From Magnetococcales bacterium (GTDB taxonomy: Bacteria > Pseudomonadota > Magnetococcia > Magnetococcales > DC0425bin3): a DNA stretch of 36,188 nt. The stretch is taken from positions 1 through 36,188 of the forward strand of contig JADGCO010000042.1 in NCBI GenBank assembly GCA_015228935.1. Direction: 5' to 3'. The number at the start of each line of letters is the position of its first letter. Position 1 is the stretch's first letter. Of the stretch, positions 1 through 8,501 are shown piece by piece. The notes under the pieces are model-generated. The model was given only the letters and a program-made list of their open reading frames with translations, had not been told where the DNA came from and made no database searches. The translations under genes were made by a program, and so were the position numbers.

Positions 1-40
1 GTCTGACTCTTGGCGCGTTGTTCAGCGCCAAGAGTCAGAC
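1..40 (-). terminator. Perfect inverted repeat downstream of dxs
   Basis: Bases 1-16 and 25-40 are perfect reverse complements (16-bp stem, 8-base loop). The hairpin lies about 50 bases past the dxs stop in the direction of dxs transcription, so a transcription terminator is the simplest reading. The bases that would show a U-run lie outside the window, so it could instead be a dispersed palindromic repeat. The stem may continue beyond the left edge. Confidence 0.5.
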
Positions 41-89
41 GTATTGCAGGTTTTCCGAAAAAAAGCACTCATCGTGGCCGAATGAATGA

Positions 90-1979
90 TCATGGCCGGG
101 GTGGTGTGGCATGGGCCTGCATGAGTTCCCGGACCCGGCGGGCGACGCCCTCTGCATCCAGGGAAAGTTCGGCCCGCATCTCTTTGCGGCTGCCCTGGGC
201 AACGAAGGCATCCGGCATGCCCCAGGTGCGCACGCGCAGGCCGGCATCGAATAATCCCTCTTGGGCCAAAAATTCCAGGACAGCGGCACCGAAACCACCG
301 CAGACAGAATTTTCTTCCAGCACCACCAGGGTGCCATGGCTGGCAGCTTCCCGCAACAGGGCCGTATCGAGCGGTTTGATGAAACGGGCATCATAGACGG
401 CTGGCTGGATGCCATCCCGTTTCAGAATGTCCGTGGCACCCAGGGCGGCATGGACCATGGAGCCGACAGCCACCAGGGCGATTCCCTTGCCATCGCGCAA
501 GCGTCGTCCGATGCCCGGTGGCAGGGAGATCGGGACCACCGGATCCAGGCCCATGGCGGCTCCCCGGGGATAGCGCAGGGCTACCGGGCGTTTGAGTGAC
601 AGGGCTGTGGCCAGCATGTGGCGCAATTCGTTTTCGTCGGCGGGTGCCATCAAGACCAGGTTGGGGATGGCACGCAGGTAGGAGAGATCGAAGGCCCCGG
701 CATGGGTGGCACCATCTTCGCCCACAATGCCGCCTCGATCCACGGCCAATACCATGGGCAAACCTTGCAGGGCCACGTCATGCACAACCTGATCGTAGGC
801 GCGTTGCAGAAAAGTCGAGTAAATGGCCACAACAGGCAAAAATCCCTCGCAAGCCAAACCGGCGGCAAAGGTCACGGCGTGTTGTTCGGCAATTCCGACA
901 TCGAAAAACCGTTCGGGAAAACGCTCCTGGAACAGGTTCAGGCCGGTCCCTTCCGGCATGGCGGCGGTGACGGCCACAATGCGCGGATCGTTGGCGGCCA
1001 GGTTGACCAGGGTTTCGCCAAAGACCTGGGTGAAGGAGGGAATGACACCATTGCCTTGCAACCTGCCGGTAGTACGATCAAAGGGTTGCACGCCATGATA
1101 GGTGCAGGGGCTGGCCTCGGCGGGGGGAAAACCCTTGCCTTTGCGGGTGACCACATGCAGCAGAATGGGACCGGAAAGGCGTTGAATGTTGCGCAGGGTG
1201 GGGAGCAATTGGGAAAAATCATGGCCATCGATGGGACCAAAATAGGTAAAGCCCAGCTCTTCAAAAAGGGTTCCGGGGGTGATCATGCCCTTCATATGCT
1301 CTTCGGCGCGCCGGGCGGCTCCCAGGAGTGGTTCCGAAATTTTTTTCAGGACCCGTCCGGTGCCATCCTTGATGGTCGTATAGACCCGGCCACTCAAAAT
1401 GCGGCTCAGATAGGCCGACATGGCTCCCACATTGGGGGAGATGGACATTTCATTGTCATTGAGGACCACCACGAGACCCAGTCCCCGATGCTGACCGGCA
1501 TCGTTCAAGGCTTCAAAGCTCATGCCGGCGGTCATGGCTCCATCGCCGATGACGGCGATGCATTTGCGTTTTTCCCCTTTTTGGCGGGCCGCAATCGCCA
1601 TGCCCATGGCTGCCGAGATCGATGTCGAGGAGTGGCCGGCTCCGAACGGATCGTAGATGCTTTCCGACCGTTTGGTGAAGCCTGACAGGCCCTGTTTTTG
1701 ACGCAGGGTATGCATGCGCTCGCGTCGTCCGGTCAGGATTTTATGGGGGTAGGATTGGTGTCCCACGTCCCAGATCAGGCGATCTTCCGGGGTGTTGAAG
1801 ACGTAGTGCAGGGCGATGGTCAACTCCACCACGCCGAGACTTGCCCCCAGGTGACCTCCGGTACGGGCCACGGTGTCGATGGTGAACTCCCGCACCTCGC
1901 TGGCCAATAATGGAAGATCCGCTTCCGGCAGGGAACGCAGGCGGGTGGGAGTATCGATTTTTTGCAGCAGTGATGTCAT
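90..1979 (-). CDS. dxs: 1-deoxy-D-xylulose-5-phosphate synthase
   Basis: Thiamine-diphosphate enzyme that condenses pyruvate and glyceraldehyde-3-phosphate to DXP, the first step of the MEP isoprenoid pathway (cytoplasm). The 629-residue product has the family's usual length. Visible motifs are the early HHxF-like region (TGGHLGASLG), the Mg/TPP motif GDGAMTAGMSFEALNDAG, the catalytic glutamate segment DVGIAEQHAVTFAAG, and DRGGIVGEDGATHAGAFD in the pyrimidine-binding domain. The C-terminal transketolase domain is complete. The ATG start lies 13 bp after the ispA stop, so dxs is probably the last gene of an xseB-ispA-dxs operon, a common proteobacterial arrangement. The Shine-Dalgarno is weak, consistent with translational coupling. 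Nothing looks broken. Confidence 0.97.
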   Translation of the reverse strand: MTSLLQKIDTPTRLRSLPEADLPLLASEVREFTIDTVARTGGHLGASLGVVELTIALHYVFNTPEDRLIWDVGHQSYPHKILTGRRERMHTLRQKQGLSGFTKRSESIYDPFGAGHSSTSISAAMGMAIAARQKGEKRKCIAVIGDGAMTAGMSFEALNDAGQHRGLGLVVVLNDNEMSISPNVGAMSAYLSRILSGRVYTTIKDGTGRVLKKISEPLLGAARRAEEHMKGMITPGTLFEELGFTYFGPIDGHDFSQLLPTLRNIQRLSGPILLHVVTRKGKGFPPAEASPCTYHGVQPFDRTTGRLQGNGVIPSFTQVFGETLVNLAANDPRIVAVTAAMPEGTGLNLFQERFPERFFDVGIAEQHAVTFAAGLACEGFLPVVAIYSTFLQRAYDQVVHDVALQGLPMVLAVDRGGIVGEDGATHAGAFDLSYLRAIPNLVLMAPADENELRHMLATALSLKRPVALRYPRGAAMGLDPVVPISLPPGIGRRLRDGKGIALVAVGSMVHAALGATDILKRDGIQPAVYDARFIKPLDTALLREAASHGTLVVLEENSVCGGFGAAVLEFLAQEGLFDAGLRVRTWGMPDAFVAQGSRKEMRAELSLDAEGVARRVRELMQAHATPPRP

Positions 1980-1992
1980 ATCCGGCGTTGGA

Positions 1993-2880
1993 TCAATGGG
2001 TTCTGGAGATGGTAAAACGTGCCAGTTCCCGCAGAGGATCCGCCGCTGTTGGGAAGGACTCCAGGCTTTTCAGGGCCTCTTCCACCAAAAGTTGCGCTTC
2101 CGTGCGGGCCTGACCCAGTCCGATGAGAAACGGATAGGTGGCCTTGGATTTATTGCGATCCGATCCGGTATTTTTGCCCATGAGCTGACTGTCACCGACT
2201 TCATCCAGGATGTCATCGGTGATTTGAAAGGCCAAACCAATGGCCTCTCCATAACGTTTCAAATGTTTGATTTGTTCGGGAGTGCCTCCGGCGAGGCGGG
2301 CACCACCCACGCAGGCCATGCGAATCAACGCTCCCGTCTTGTGGATATGAATGTTCTGTAATTCGACATGATCCACCAGCCGGTTTTCCGCTTCCAGGTC
2401 GAGCATTTGGCCGCCCACCATGCCGGCCATGCCGGCGGCCCGGGCCAGGTGATCGATCACTTCGAGGAGGGCTTCGGTGGTCACGCCCGGTGCGACATGG
2501 CGGGCGAGGAGTTCGAAGGCCAGGGTCAACAGGGCGTCGCCGGCCAGAATGGCGGTGGCTTCGTCAAATTTTTTATGGCAGGTCGGCAAGCCACGGCGCA
2601 GATCGTCGTTGTCCATGGCGGGCAGGTCGTCATGGATCAGGGAGTAGGTATGGATGCACTCCATGGCGCAGGCGAAGGGCATGACCTGGGTGACCTGACC
2701 ATTCACGGCCTCTGCCGATGCCATGGCCAGGATGGGACGCAAACGTTTGCCGCCTGCCATCAGACTGTAGCGCATGGCCGCATTCAGGCGTTGTGGAGGG
2801 CGATCTGTTGCTGGCAGATAATGCTCCAGGGCCGCATCCACGGTTGCTTTCATCCGGGAGAGGTAGGAAGGAAGGTCCAC
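1993..2880 (-). CDS. ispA: Farnesyl/geranyl diphosphate synthase
   Basis: Trans-prenyltransferase that chains isopentenyl diphosphate onto allylic diphosphates to give FPP. The first aspartate-rich motif is HDDLPAMDNDDLRRG, with the two-residue insertion typical of bacterial FPP synthases. The second is QITDDILDEVGD, and LMAGGKRLRP is the conserved N-terminal motif. The frame is open upstream to a TTG at 2904, which would overlap xseB. I prefer GTG at 2880: it lies 4 bases after the xseB stop, and VDLPSYLSRMKATVDAAL aligns with the known N-terminus of E. coli IspA. That gives 295 residues, the family norm. It supplies the prenyl chain for quinones and undecaprenyl phosphate, next to dxs which feeds the pathway. 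Confidence 0.93.
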   Translation of the reverse strand: MDLPSYLSRMKATVDAALEHYLPATDRPPQRLNAAMRYSLMAGGKRLRPILAMASAEAVNGQVTQVMPFACAMECIHTYSLIHDDLPAMDNDDLRRGLPTCHKKFDEATAILAGDALLTLAFELLARHVAPGVTTEALLEVIDHLARAAGMAGMVGGQMLDLEAENRLVDHVELQNIHIHKTGALIRMACVGGARLAGGTPEQIKHLKRYGEAIGLAFQITDDILDEVGDSQLMGKNTGSDRNKSKATYPFLIGLGQARTEAQLLVEEALKSLESFPTAADPLRELARFTISRTH

Positions 2881-2884
2881 GGTT

Positions 2885-3097
2885 TCAAACGTCTCTCTGG
2901 GCAACGGTTTGCAGGGGAGCCGTCAGGGTTTCTATTCTTTTCTCTGCCGCATCCAGACGTTCCTGGCAGGCTTGGGCGAGTTTGATTCCTTCCTCGAAGG
3001 CGGCCACTCCGTCATCCAGGGAGATATCACCCTGCTCCAGACGTTGCACAAGGGCTTCCAGCCGACCGAGGGAATCCTCAAAATTCATGGATTGCAT
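2885..3097 (-). CDS. xseB: Exodeoxyribonuclease VII small subunit
   Basis: A 70-residue protein matching the XseB family: MNFEDSLGRLEALVQRLEQGDISLDDGVAAFEEG is the helical hairpin that packs on the large subunit. Several XseB chains bind one XseA (encoded here at 5811-7187, a separate transcription unit) to make the single-strand-specific exonuclease. It is the first gene of the xseB-ispA-dxs set, with ispA starting 4 bases after its stop (GTG start). A GGGAAG ribosome-binding site lies about 6 bases before the ATG at 3097; an in-frame ATG at 3088 is an alternative. Confidence 0.93.
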   Translation of the reverse strand: MQSMNFEDSLGRLEALVQRLEQGDISLDDGVAAFEEGIKLAQACQERLDAAEKRIETLTAPLQTVAQRDV

Positions 3098-3111
3098 GTT
3101 CGCTTCCCGGA

Positions 3112-3303
3112 TGAGTGGCCCAAAGAGCAGTCACAGTTCACAAGGGCGACATCATCGCATTCCCGAACCATCAAAAGCAACCCGGGATTGTGCTGTGCCC
3201 TGCCATCTTTATATATAAATTATTGATATAAATGATTTTTTATTAAATTTTCTTCTGCCTAGACAATCTTATGCAGTCCCAGGATTTTGCGGATTCATGA
3301 CCA
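3112..3303 (-). promoter_or_regulatory. AT-rich spacer upstream of xseB
   Basis: Between the HEPN gene and xseB lies a spacer whose middle part (about 3205-3265) is almost pure A/T, in sharp contrast to the GC-rich surroundings. It is the likely promoter region for xseB-ispA-dxs. No -35/-10 pair stands out clearly enough to assign, and no gene is seen here. Confidence 0.35.
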
Positions 3304-3693
3304 TCAGGCATGGCGACAAATGTCTTCGACACGCTGGAACAGCGCCGTTATCTGATTTAAAATAGGAGTGCGAGCCAGGGGCGTATGATCAACTGTAAAG
3401 GATTCATAGCGAAATTGAACGGCAAAAGCGGTCAAGTCGATCAGTTCCCACTCGCGAGTCAAATTTTCTCCTGTACGGGCCAACAAAACGAGCAGCAGAC
3501 GCAAATTGTGAGTTTTGGGAACTTCCTGATCACAAAATGCCAACCAGGCCTTGAGAGATTTTTCAATGGCCTGCTGGGCAAGAAAGCCGAATATTTCATC
3601 TGGAAAACGCTCGGTATCCAGCATGTTACTGATGGCAAGCAGGTCGCGACGGGCAGCGGCCAACATGCCACGAGTGGTTTCAAGATCGGGCAT
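3304..3693 (-). CDS. HEPN-domain protein (toxin of HEPN-MNT pair)
   Basis: This 129-residue all-helical protein resembles the COG2250-type HEPN family. The diagnostic stretch is QQAIEKSLKAWLAF...PKTHNLRLLLVLL, followed by a FAVQFRYES segment. Start chosen at ATG 3693, which overlaps the 3' end of the upstream MNT gene by 14 bp; the longer open frame up to 3861 is the antitoxin gene read out of frame. HEPN proteins paired with minimal nucleotidyltransferases commonly act as RNase toxins. The usual R-x4-6-H RNase motif is not obvious: the nearest match is RYESFTVDH, with seven residues between R and H. Activity is therefore uncertain. Confidence 0.8.
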   Translation of the reverse strand: MPDLETTRGMLAAARRDLLAISNMLDTERFPDEIFGFLAQQAIEKSLKAWLAFCDQEVPKTHNLRLLLVLLARTGENLTREWELIDLTAFAVQFRYESFTVDHTPLARTPILNQITALFQRVEDICRHA

Positions 3694-4015
3694 GAAGCGT
3701 GATTCCCTCTCGCAATGCGCGGGCGACCACATGATTGGGCGAAGTTTGCAGGCGTTTAACTTCTTCCGTGGAATAGACCAAAATATCAGTGGCCAGGGGA
3801 ATGGTGCCCATGGCACGTTCCAGGCGGGCGATTTCATGAAAGCGGCTACGGGATGGACCAAATGGTTCCCCTTCGATGACCAGCAAATCTACATCGGAAT
3901 CAGCCCGTTCATCACCTCGGGCAAGCGAACCAAAAAGAACGATCCGCTCCGGTTGGACCGCTGCCACAATGGCACGAACCATGGCATCCAACATGCTTTG
4001 CGTGGCGGGTTTCAT
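3680..4015 (-). CDS. MNT-type nucleotidyltransferase (antitoxin partner)
   Basis: A 111-residue minimal nucleotidyltransferase. The polymerase-beta-fold signature is FGSLARGDERADSDVDLLV: GS at residues 29-30 and metal-binding aspartates at 41 and 43. In studied HEPN/MNT modules this protein neutralises the HEPN RNase by AMPylating it or by complex formation. It precedes and overlaps the HEPN gene, as is usual for this toxin-antitoxin class. The ATG at 4015 has a GGAAAA ribosome-binding site. The third catalytic acidic residue is probably in the TDILVYS segment. The assignment to the family is firm; the role as antitoxin is inferred from the pairing. Confidence 0.85.
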   Translation of the reverse strand: MKPATQSMLDAMVRAIVAAVQPERIVLFGSLARGDERADSDVDLLVIEGEPFGPSRSRFHEIARLERAMGTIPLATDILVYSTEEVKRLQTSPNHVVARALREGITLHARS

Positions 4016-4029
4016 GAAATGTTTTCCGT

Positions 4030-4134
4030 TCGGTTATGGTTTTGCTGTCGTGGGATGGTGACCCTTATTGTCAGCCAGACTTGGATATTCTTGATATTTC
4101 CCTGTCGGTTGTGGCTTTGCTGCGTGGGAAAGTC
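4030..4134. repeat. Imperfect direct repeat, about 28 bp, 75 bp apart
   Basis: The segment starting near 4031 (CGGTTATGGTTTTGCTGTCG) recurs imperfectly from about 4106 (CGGTTGTGGCTTTGCTGCG). Both copies lie in the short spacer between the M23 gene's stop and the MNT start. The function is unknown. Confidence 0.4.
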
Positions 4135-4999
4135 AAGGTGTCGGTTGGGTTACGATTCCTGGCAGCAGGGTTGGATCGACCCGTTCGCCACGCACCAGAA
4201 TCCCCCAATGCAGGTGGGGACCGGTGGCGCGTCCCGTCATGCCGACTGTTCCCAGGACGGTCCCTTCCGGCAACCAATCTCCCTCGGCCACACGCAGATC
4301 ATGCAGGTGGGCATAGAGGGAGACGACCCCATGGCCATGATCGAGCAACAGCGTATTGCCGGTAAAAAAATAGTCTCGTCCCAGCAAGGCCACTGTTCCC
4401 GGTGCGGTTGCCACAACAGGGGTATTTTCGGGGGCAGCGATATCGACGCCATTGTGAGGGCTGCGCATCTGCCCGTTCAACAGACGGCGACTGCCGAACA
4501 CCCCGGAAAAGCGTCCCGTCACCGGCATGCGAAATCCACCTGTAAACCCGACCCGTTCGGTACGTCGCTGATAAGTGGCCTTGATGGCCGCAGACTCTTT
4601 TGTGGCGCGGGCGGCATCGGCGGGATCGAGATCCACCTTTTTTTCCGGCAAGGTCAACTTTTCGACCTTGTAGGACCGTTTGGTCAGGGACAGATTTTTT
4701 TTCAGGGTGACGGCCTGACCGGTGGGGGGTTGCATCTTGACCTCCAGGAGAAGGGTGCCAGGCTTGGCTTCCATGTCCACGGCAAGCAGGGCCATGCCCT
4801 CCGGCGTCAACGGAAATGGCTTGCCGGCCAGGCTCCCGGTGAAATGACTCCCCGGGGGAAACCCCGGTACCGACAGTAAGACCGCCATACCTGGTTGCAA
4901 AGGTGACGAGAGAAGTAGGGATTCCTGGCTGCTGGCAGATTGTGGCCTGAGCAGGAGGGTTCCCAGCAGGCAGACGACCTGGAATAATTTTGTACGCAT
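4133..4999 (-). CDS. Secreted M23 (LytM-type) metallopeptidase
   Basis: Predicted periplasmic peptidoglycan endopeptidase or amidase activator. Start set at ATG 4999, preceded by AGGAG at a good distance, giving 288 residues; an in-frame ATG at 5020 lacks this. The N-terminus MRTKLFQVVCLLGTLLL is a signal peptide. A beta-rich region of about 120 residues follows, then the M23 domain with zinc ligands in HNGVDIAAP (HxxxD), LYAHLHDL and GPHLHWG (HxH). All catalytic residues are present, so hydrolysis is likely. Similar proteins often process the cell wall during division or envelope remodelling. The gene is divergent from the DUF1640-like gene across a 196-bp gap. Confidence 0.9.
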   Translation of the reverse strand: MRTKLFQVVCLLGTLLLRPQSASSQESLLLSSPLQPGMAVLLSVPGFPPGSHFTGSLAGKPFPLTPEGMALLAVDMEAKPGTLLLEVKMQPPTGQAVTLKKNLSLTKRSYKVEKLTLPEKKVDLDPADAARATKESAAIKATYQRRTERVGFTGGFRMPVTGRFSGVFGSRRLLNGQMRSPHNGVDIAAPENTPVVATAPGTVALLGRDYFFTGNTLLLDHGHGVVSLYAHLHDLRVAEGDWLPEGTVLGTVGMTGRATGPHLHWGILVRGERVDPTLLPGIVTQPTP

Positions 5000-5195
5000 G
5001 ACATCTCCTGAAACGGACATTTATCCAAACCTGTCCTGAGCTTTCGTTCGCATCTGAACCGGAACATTCATGGGGTGTGCATGGGGGATTCCAGGCATGG
5101 GAGTCAGGGGGAAATCCATTGGACATTTCCAGCCATGATTGGATAAAGTACCTGGAACGTATCACCTTGATTCCATATTTGCCAGGACATGTCCC

Positions 5196-5783
5196 ATGAC
5201 CGGTCTTGCCTTTGACACCCTGAAATACACGAAACGTCTCAAGGACGCGGGTGTTGCCGCACCCCAGGCGGAAACACAGGCGGAGTTTCTGGCCGAGGTC
5301 ATGACCGAAAACCTGGCGTCCAAGGAAGATTTGGCCAGGTTGGAGACCAGGATAGATACCCGTTTCAAGGAACAGGACACCAAAATGGAGACCCGTTTCA
5401 AGGAACTGGAGACCAGGATGGAGACCCGTTTCAAGGAACAGGACACCAAAATGGAGACCCGTTTCAAGGAACTGGAGGCCAAAATGGAGACCCGTTTCAA
5501 GGAACAGGGAATTGAATTCAAGCGAGACAACAGAGAACTGGAACTGCGTATGGTCATCAAGCTGGGTGCCATGACTCTGGCCGGTTTCGGTCTCATGGTG
5601 ACCGCCAACCGCTTGTGGCCCGTGTCGGTACAGTATGTTCAAGTCCCGCATGTCGCTCAGGAGATGCACACACCCTCACAACCTGTCCAACGCATGCCGG
5701 ATGTGCCACCACCACGACTGCCATCCTCACCCCCTGTCCAACATACCCCGCCGGACATCTTTCCCCCGTTACAGAAGCCGTAG
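5196..5783 (+). CDS. DUF1640-like membrane-anchored coiled-coil protein
   Basis: The N-terminus MTGLAFDTLKYTKRLKDAG is typical of small bacterial DUF1640 (CCDC90-like) proteins. Five near-identical 11-residue units (such as METRFKELETR) occupy residues 50-104, encoded by 33-bp DNA repeats. A single transmembrane helix follows (MVIKLGAMTLAGFGLMVTANRLW), then a proline-rich tail with PSQPVQRMP and PPPRLPSSPP. Eleven-residue periodicity predicts a slightly right-handed coiled coil. The ATG at 5196 is preferred over the upstream frame start at 5139 because it matches the family N-terminus. Function is unknown. The tail (about 50 residues) is longer than in typical members. Convergent with xseA. 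Confidence 0.75.
   Translation: MTGLAFDTLKYTKRLKDAGVAAPQAETQAEFLAEVMTENLASKEDLARLETRIDTRFKEQDTKMETRFKELETRMETRFKEQDTKMETRFKELEAKMETRFKEQGIEFKRDNRELELRMVIKLGAMTLAGFGLMVTANRLWPVSVQYVQVPHVAQEMHTPSQPVQRMPDVPPPRLPSSPPVQHTPPDIFPPLQKP
5343..5507 (+). repeat. Five tandem 33-bp repeats coding an 11-residue unit
   Basis: Five contiguous units of exactly 33 bp, each containing CCCGTTTCAAGGAAC. Units alternate in an A-B-A-B pattern at their 3' ends (GAACAG / GAACTG), as if a 66-bp pair had been duplicated. The repeats stay in frame, so copy-number change would only lengthen or shorten the coiled coil. Confidence 0.9.
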
Positions 5784-5810
5784 ACGTGTGCCAGGTGTAT
5801 TTTTCATCGG

Positions 5811-7187
5811 TCATTCTTTCAGTCTGTTTACCCGGGCCAACACGCCCCCCTCTGCCAGGGTGACATCCAGCATATCTCCCGGTTGCAGGCCTTTTGCCTG
5901 TCGCAGGGTGCGTCCCTGGCCGTCCCGCACGATGGCAAATCCTCTGTCCAGGGTGGCCTGGGGTGACAAGGCCATGAGACGCAAGCGTTGGGTTTGCAGA
6001 CGTTCGTGTTTGTGTTTGATGTCGGTCCGGGCAATCTGGAGCAGTCGCAACAAGAGAGTGGCCACTTTCTGGTGCCAATAGGGGAGATAGTGTCCTTCTT
6101 TCCAGGCCAGCAATCTTGTTTGGAGATGGATCAGTCGTTCCTGCTGTCCAGAGAGGGTGTCGCGCAAGATGCGATGCAGCCGTTCGCTCAGATCGTCACA
6201 CCGTTGTCGGGATTGTTCCAGATGACGCCGCGGATCTCGTACCCGTGTCCGGCACAGTTTGACCCGTTCGCGCAGATGGGTCACATGGTTTCGGGCAGCG
6301 TGGAGCAGACGGTCACGCAGGGTCCGCAATTGTTGAACAAGGATGGTTTTTTCCGGCAACAGACGTTCAGCCGCCGCCGAAGGGGTCGGGCAGCGCAAAT
6401 CGGCCACCAGATCCGCCAGGGTGACATCCACTTCATGTCCCACGGCGCTGACCACGGGAATTTTGGAACGGGCGATGGCTCGCACCACGGTTTCGGTGTT
6501 GAAGGCTGCCAGATCCTCTGCGGACCCACCCCCCCGTCCACAAACAATCACCTGGGCACGCCCGTCGGCATTGAGGAGATCCAGGGCAGCGGCAATTTCC
6601 GCTGGTGCAGTCGTTCCCTGCACCTGGGCATGGGCCAGCAGGAGATGATAGCCCGGAAAACGTTGGTCCAAAACCTGGATGATGTCATGGATGACGGCTC
6701 CGGTAGCCGAAGTGACGACGCCAATGATCTCCGGCAAAAACGGCAAGGGTCGTTTGCGGGTTTCGGCAAACAATCCCTCTGCTGTTAGTTTGGCGTGGAG
6801 TTGCAGCAACCGTTCCCGTTCGCCGCCGGTTCCCTGGGGAACCACACCTTCCACGACCAACTGGTATTCTCCTCGCGGGGCATACACGGCGACCCGGCCA
6901 GTGACCAGGATGGCCTCCCCATCGCGGGGCAACGCCGGCAAACGGCGGACCGTGGTGCGCCACACCACACAGCGAATCTGGGATTCGGCATCAACGAGGG
7001 TGAAATAGACGTGGCCTGAGGGTGGTTTGCGCAAACCCGACACCTCGCCGCGCACCCGCACATACGGAAATGCATCCTCCAGCAGATTGCGAATCCGTTC
7101 ATTGAGTTCGGATACGGAAAGGGCATTGTCGGGACGTCCTGGAATATCCAGGCGTGCTGGTTGGGGGAAGTCGGGGGGTGGTGACAT
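5811..7187 (-). CDS. xseA: Exodeoxyribonuclease VII large subunit
   Basis: Catalytic subunit of exonuclease VII, which degrades single-stranded DNA to oligonucleotides. The N-terminal OB-fold is seen in LSVSELNERIRNLLE...VRGEVSGLRKPPSGHVYFTL. The catalytic core includes GVVTSATGAVIHDI, VIVCGRGGGSAEDL and VGHEVDVTLADL, followed by the long helical region that binds XseB and the C-terminal DRGFAIV segment. ATG 7187 gives 458 residues, close to the family norm; the frame is open up to a TTG at 7235. Transcribed separately from xseB. No sign of damage. Confidence 0.95.
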   Translation of the reverse strand: MSPPPDFPQPARLDIPGRPDNALSVSELNERIRNLLEDAFPYVRVRGEVSGLRKPPSGHVYFTLVDAESQIRCVVWRTTVRRLPALPRDGEAILVTGRVAVYAPRGEYQLVVEGVVPQGTGGERERLLQLHAKLTAEGLFAETRKRPLPFLPEIIGVVTSATGAVIHDIIQVLDQRFPGYHLLLAHAQVQGTTAPAEIAAALDLLNADGRAQVIVCGRGGGSAEDLAAFNTETVVRAIARSKIPVVSAVGHEVDVTLADLVADLRCPTPSAAAERLLPEKTILVQQLRTLRDRLLHAARNHVTHLRERVKLCRTRVRDPRRHLEQSRQRCDDLSERLHRILRDTLSGQQERLIHLQTRLLAWKEGHYLPYWHQKVATLLLRLLQIARTDIKHKHERLQTQRLRLMALSPQATLDRGFAIVRDGQGRTLRQAKGLQPGDMLDVTLAEGGVLARVNRLKE

Positions 7188-7271
7188 GCGACCGCTTTCT
7201 GGTCCGATTGAGTGCAAAATACCTGGTGGTGTCAATTGCTGACCTGGCAGTGATGGCTCCCACCTGTTGTT

Positions 7272-8501
7272 TCAGCGTTTGGCAACCCGCTGCATCCAGG
7301 CAGCCATTTGCCCCGCCACCTGGCTGCCGTGATATTGCTGCCGAACGTCGGCATCTCCCCAGGGCAATGTCGGGGGGTTGTCGCGCACCCGGGCAATGGC
7401 CTGGGCCAGGGACGCGGCGGCCAGACCGGGGTTGTCGGGTGGAGCGACCCACCCGCCCAGGCGTTCGATGAGTGTTGCCGCCGCGCCTGGGGGCGTCAAC
7501 CCCAGGATAGGCCGTCCGGCACCAATATAATCCACCAGCTTGCTGGGCAGAAAAACGCTGGTTTGGGCCGGGGCATCCAAAACCAGCAACAGATCCGCCG
7601 AGGCCATGAGTTCCAGGGATCTTTGATAGGACACCGGACGGTGGATCGAAAGCGTGTGCAACAGCAGGGATTGCAGACCGGTACGCGCCAGGACCGTTGG
7701 CGAAAAATCGCCATGCAATTCAATCCGAACATCGTCAAGGATCCGAGGTTGCCGTTCTGCCAGCCTGGCCAGGGCCAGAAACAGGGCCTGGGGGGTGCGA
7801 TTGCCATAAAAATTGCCCAGATAACGCAAAACAACAGGGTGGCCGGGTGACCTGATCTCCGTTGTTGCCGGAAAAGCGGTTGGATCGAAACCGTGGGCCA
7901 CGACCCCCACCTTTTGCCGCCAGGCAGCCGGATATTTGGCCATGACCAGATCCACGGTTTCGGCAGAGGTGAAGATGGCCCCGTCAACCTGTTCCAGAAC
8001 AGCATGTTCCATCCGGCGTTTCAGCCAGATGTCCATGCCATGTGCCGTATCCAGCGGATTGTCCACCCATGGATCGCTGAAGTGGGCCAGCCAGGGAATG
8101 TTGACCTGTTTCCTGATTTCCAGACCCGCCAGATGGGTGGACATGGGTTGACCAAAAGTGACCAGAAGATCCGTATCCTGGAGCCATCCCTTGGCCAGAA
8201 TGGTCCGGGCCGCCCGGAATGACCAGCTCCGGTTGGCATCCGGAATTCCCCAATATTCCGGCAACACGAGATCCCGATAACGATGCATCACCTGACGCCA
8301 GCCGGATTCTGTCAGACGCTGAATGGCCTGGGGTTTTCCCTCTTTTTCCTGGACGATGGTTGGATCGATGGGTTCATGGGCACGACCGGAGGCACACACC
8401 ACATGGACTGGAATATCGAGGAACTTGACCAGTCGGGAAATTTGGATGGAGCGCGGATAGCGGAGTGGGGGATAGCAATAAGTCAGAAACAAGGCCTTCA
8501 T
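7272..8501 (-). CDS. Glycosyltransferase, GT4-like
   Basis: A 409-residue GT-B fold glycosyltransferase. The N-terminal domain begins MKALFLTYCYPPLRYPRSIQISRL. The C-terminal nucleotide-sugar domain has VVLRYLGNFYGNRTPQAL and a family-4-like end motif VFLPSKLVDYIGAGRPILGL. ATG 8501 overlaps the stop of the preceding asnB-type gene (ATGA overlap), so the two are translationally coupled. It is the last gene of the glycan run that starts at the polysaccharide deacetylase gene. Donor and acceptor cannot be predicted from sequence. Confidence 0.85.
   Translation of the reverse strand: MKALFLTYCYPPLRYPRSIQISRLVKFLDIPVHVVCASGRAHEPIDPTIVQEKEGKPQAIQRLTESGWRQVMHRYRDLVLPEYWGIPDANRSWSFRAARTILAKGWLQDTDLLVTFGQPMSTHLAGLEIRKQVNIPWLAHFSDPWVDNPLDTAHGMDIWLKRRMEHAVLEQVDGAIFTSAETVDLVMAKYPAAWRQKVGVVAHGFDPTAFPATTEIRSPGHPVVLRYLGNFYGNRTPQALFLALARLAERQPRILDDVRIELHGDFSPTVLARTGLQSLLLHTLSIHRPVSYQRSLELMASADLLLVLDAPAQTSVFLPSKLVDYIGAGRPILGLTPPGAAATLIERLGGWVAPPDNPGLAAASLAQAIARVRDNPPTLPWGDADVRQQYHGSQVAGQMAAWMQRVAKR

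Noticed and set aside
618-1685. Long open frame opposite dxs (355 codons)
   Set aside because: It is antisense to a clear, complete dxs; such frames are common in GC-rich DNA.
3551-4879. 442-codon plus-strand open frame
   Set aside because: Antisense to the HEPN, MNT and M23 genes.
4299-5669. 456-codon minus-strand open frame
   Set aside because: Its repetitive protein is the antisense reading of the 33-bp repeats and the M23 gene in a wrong frame.
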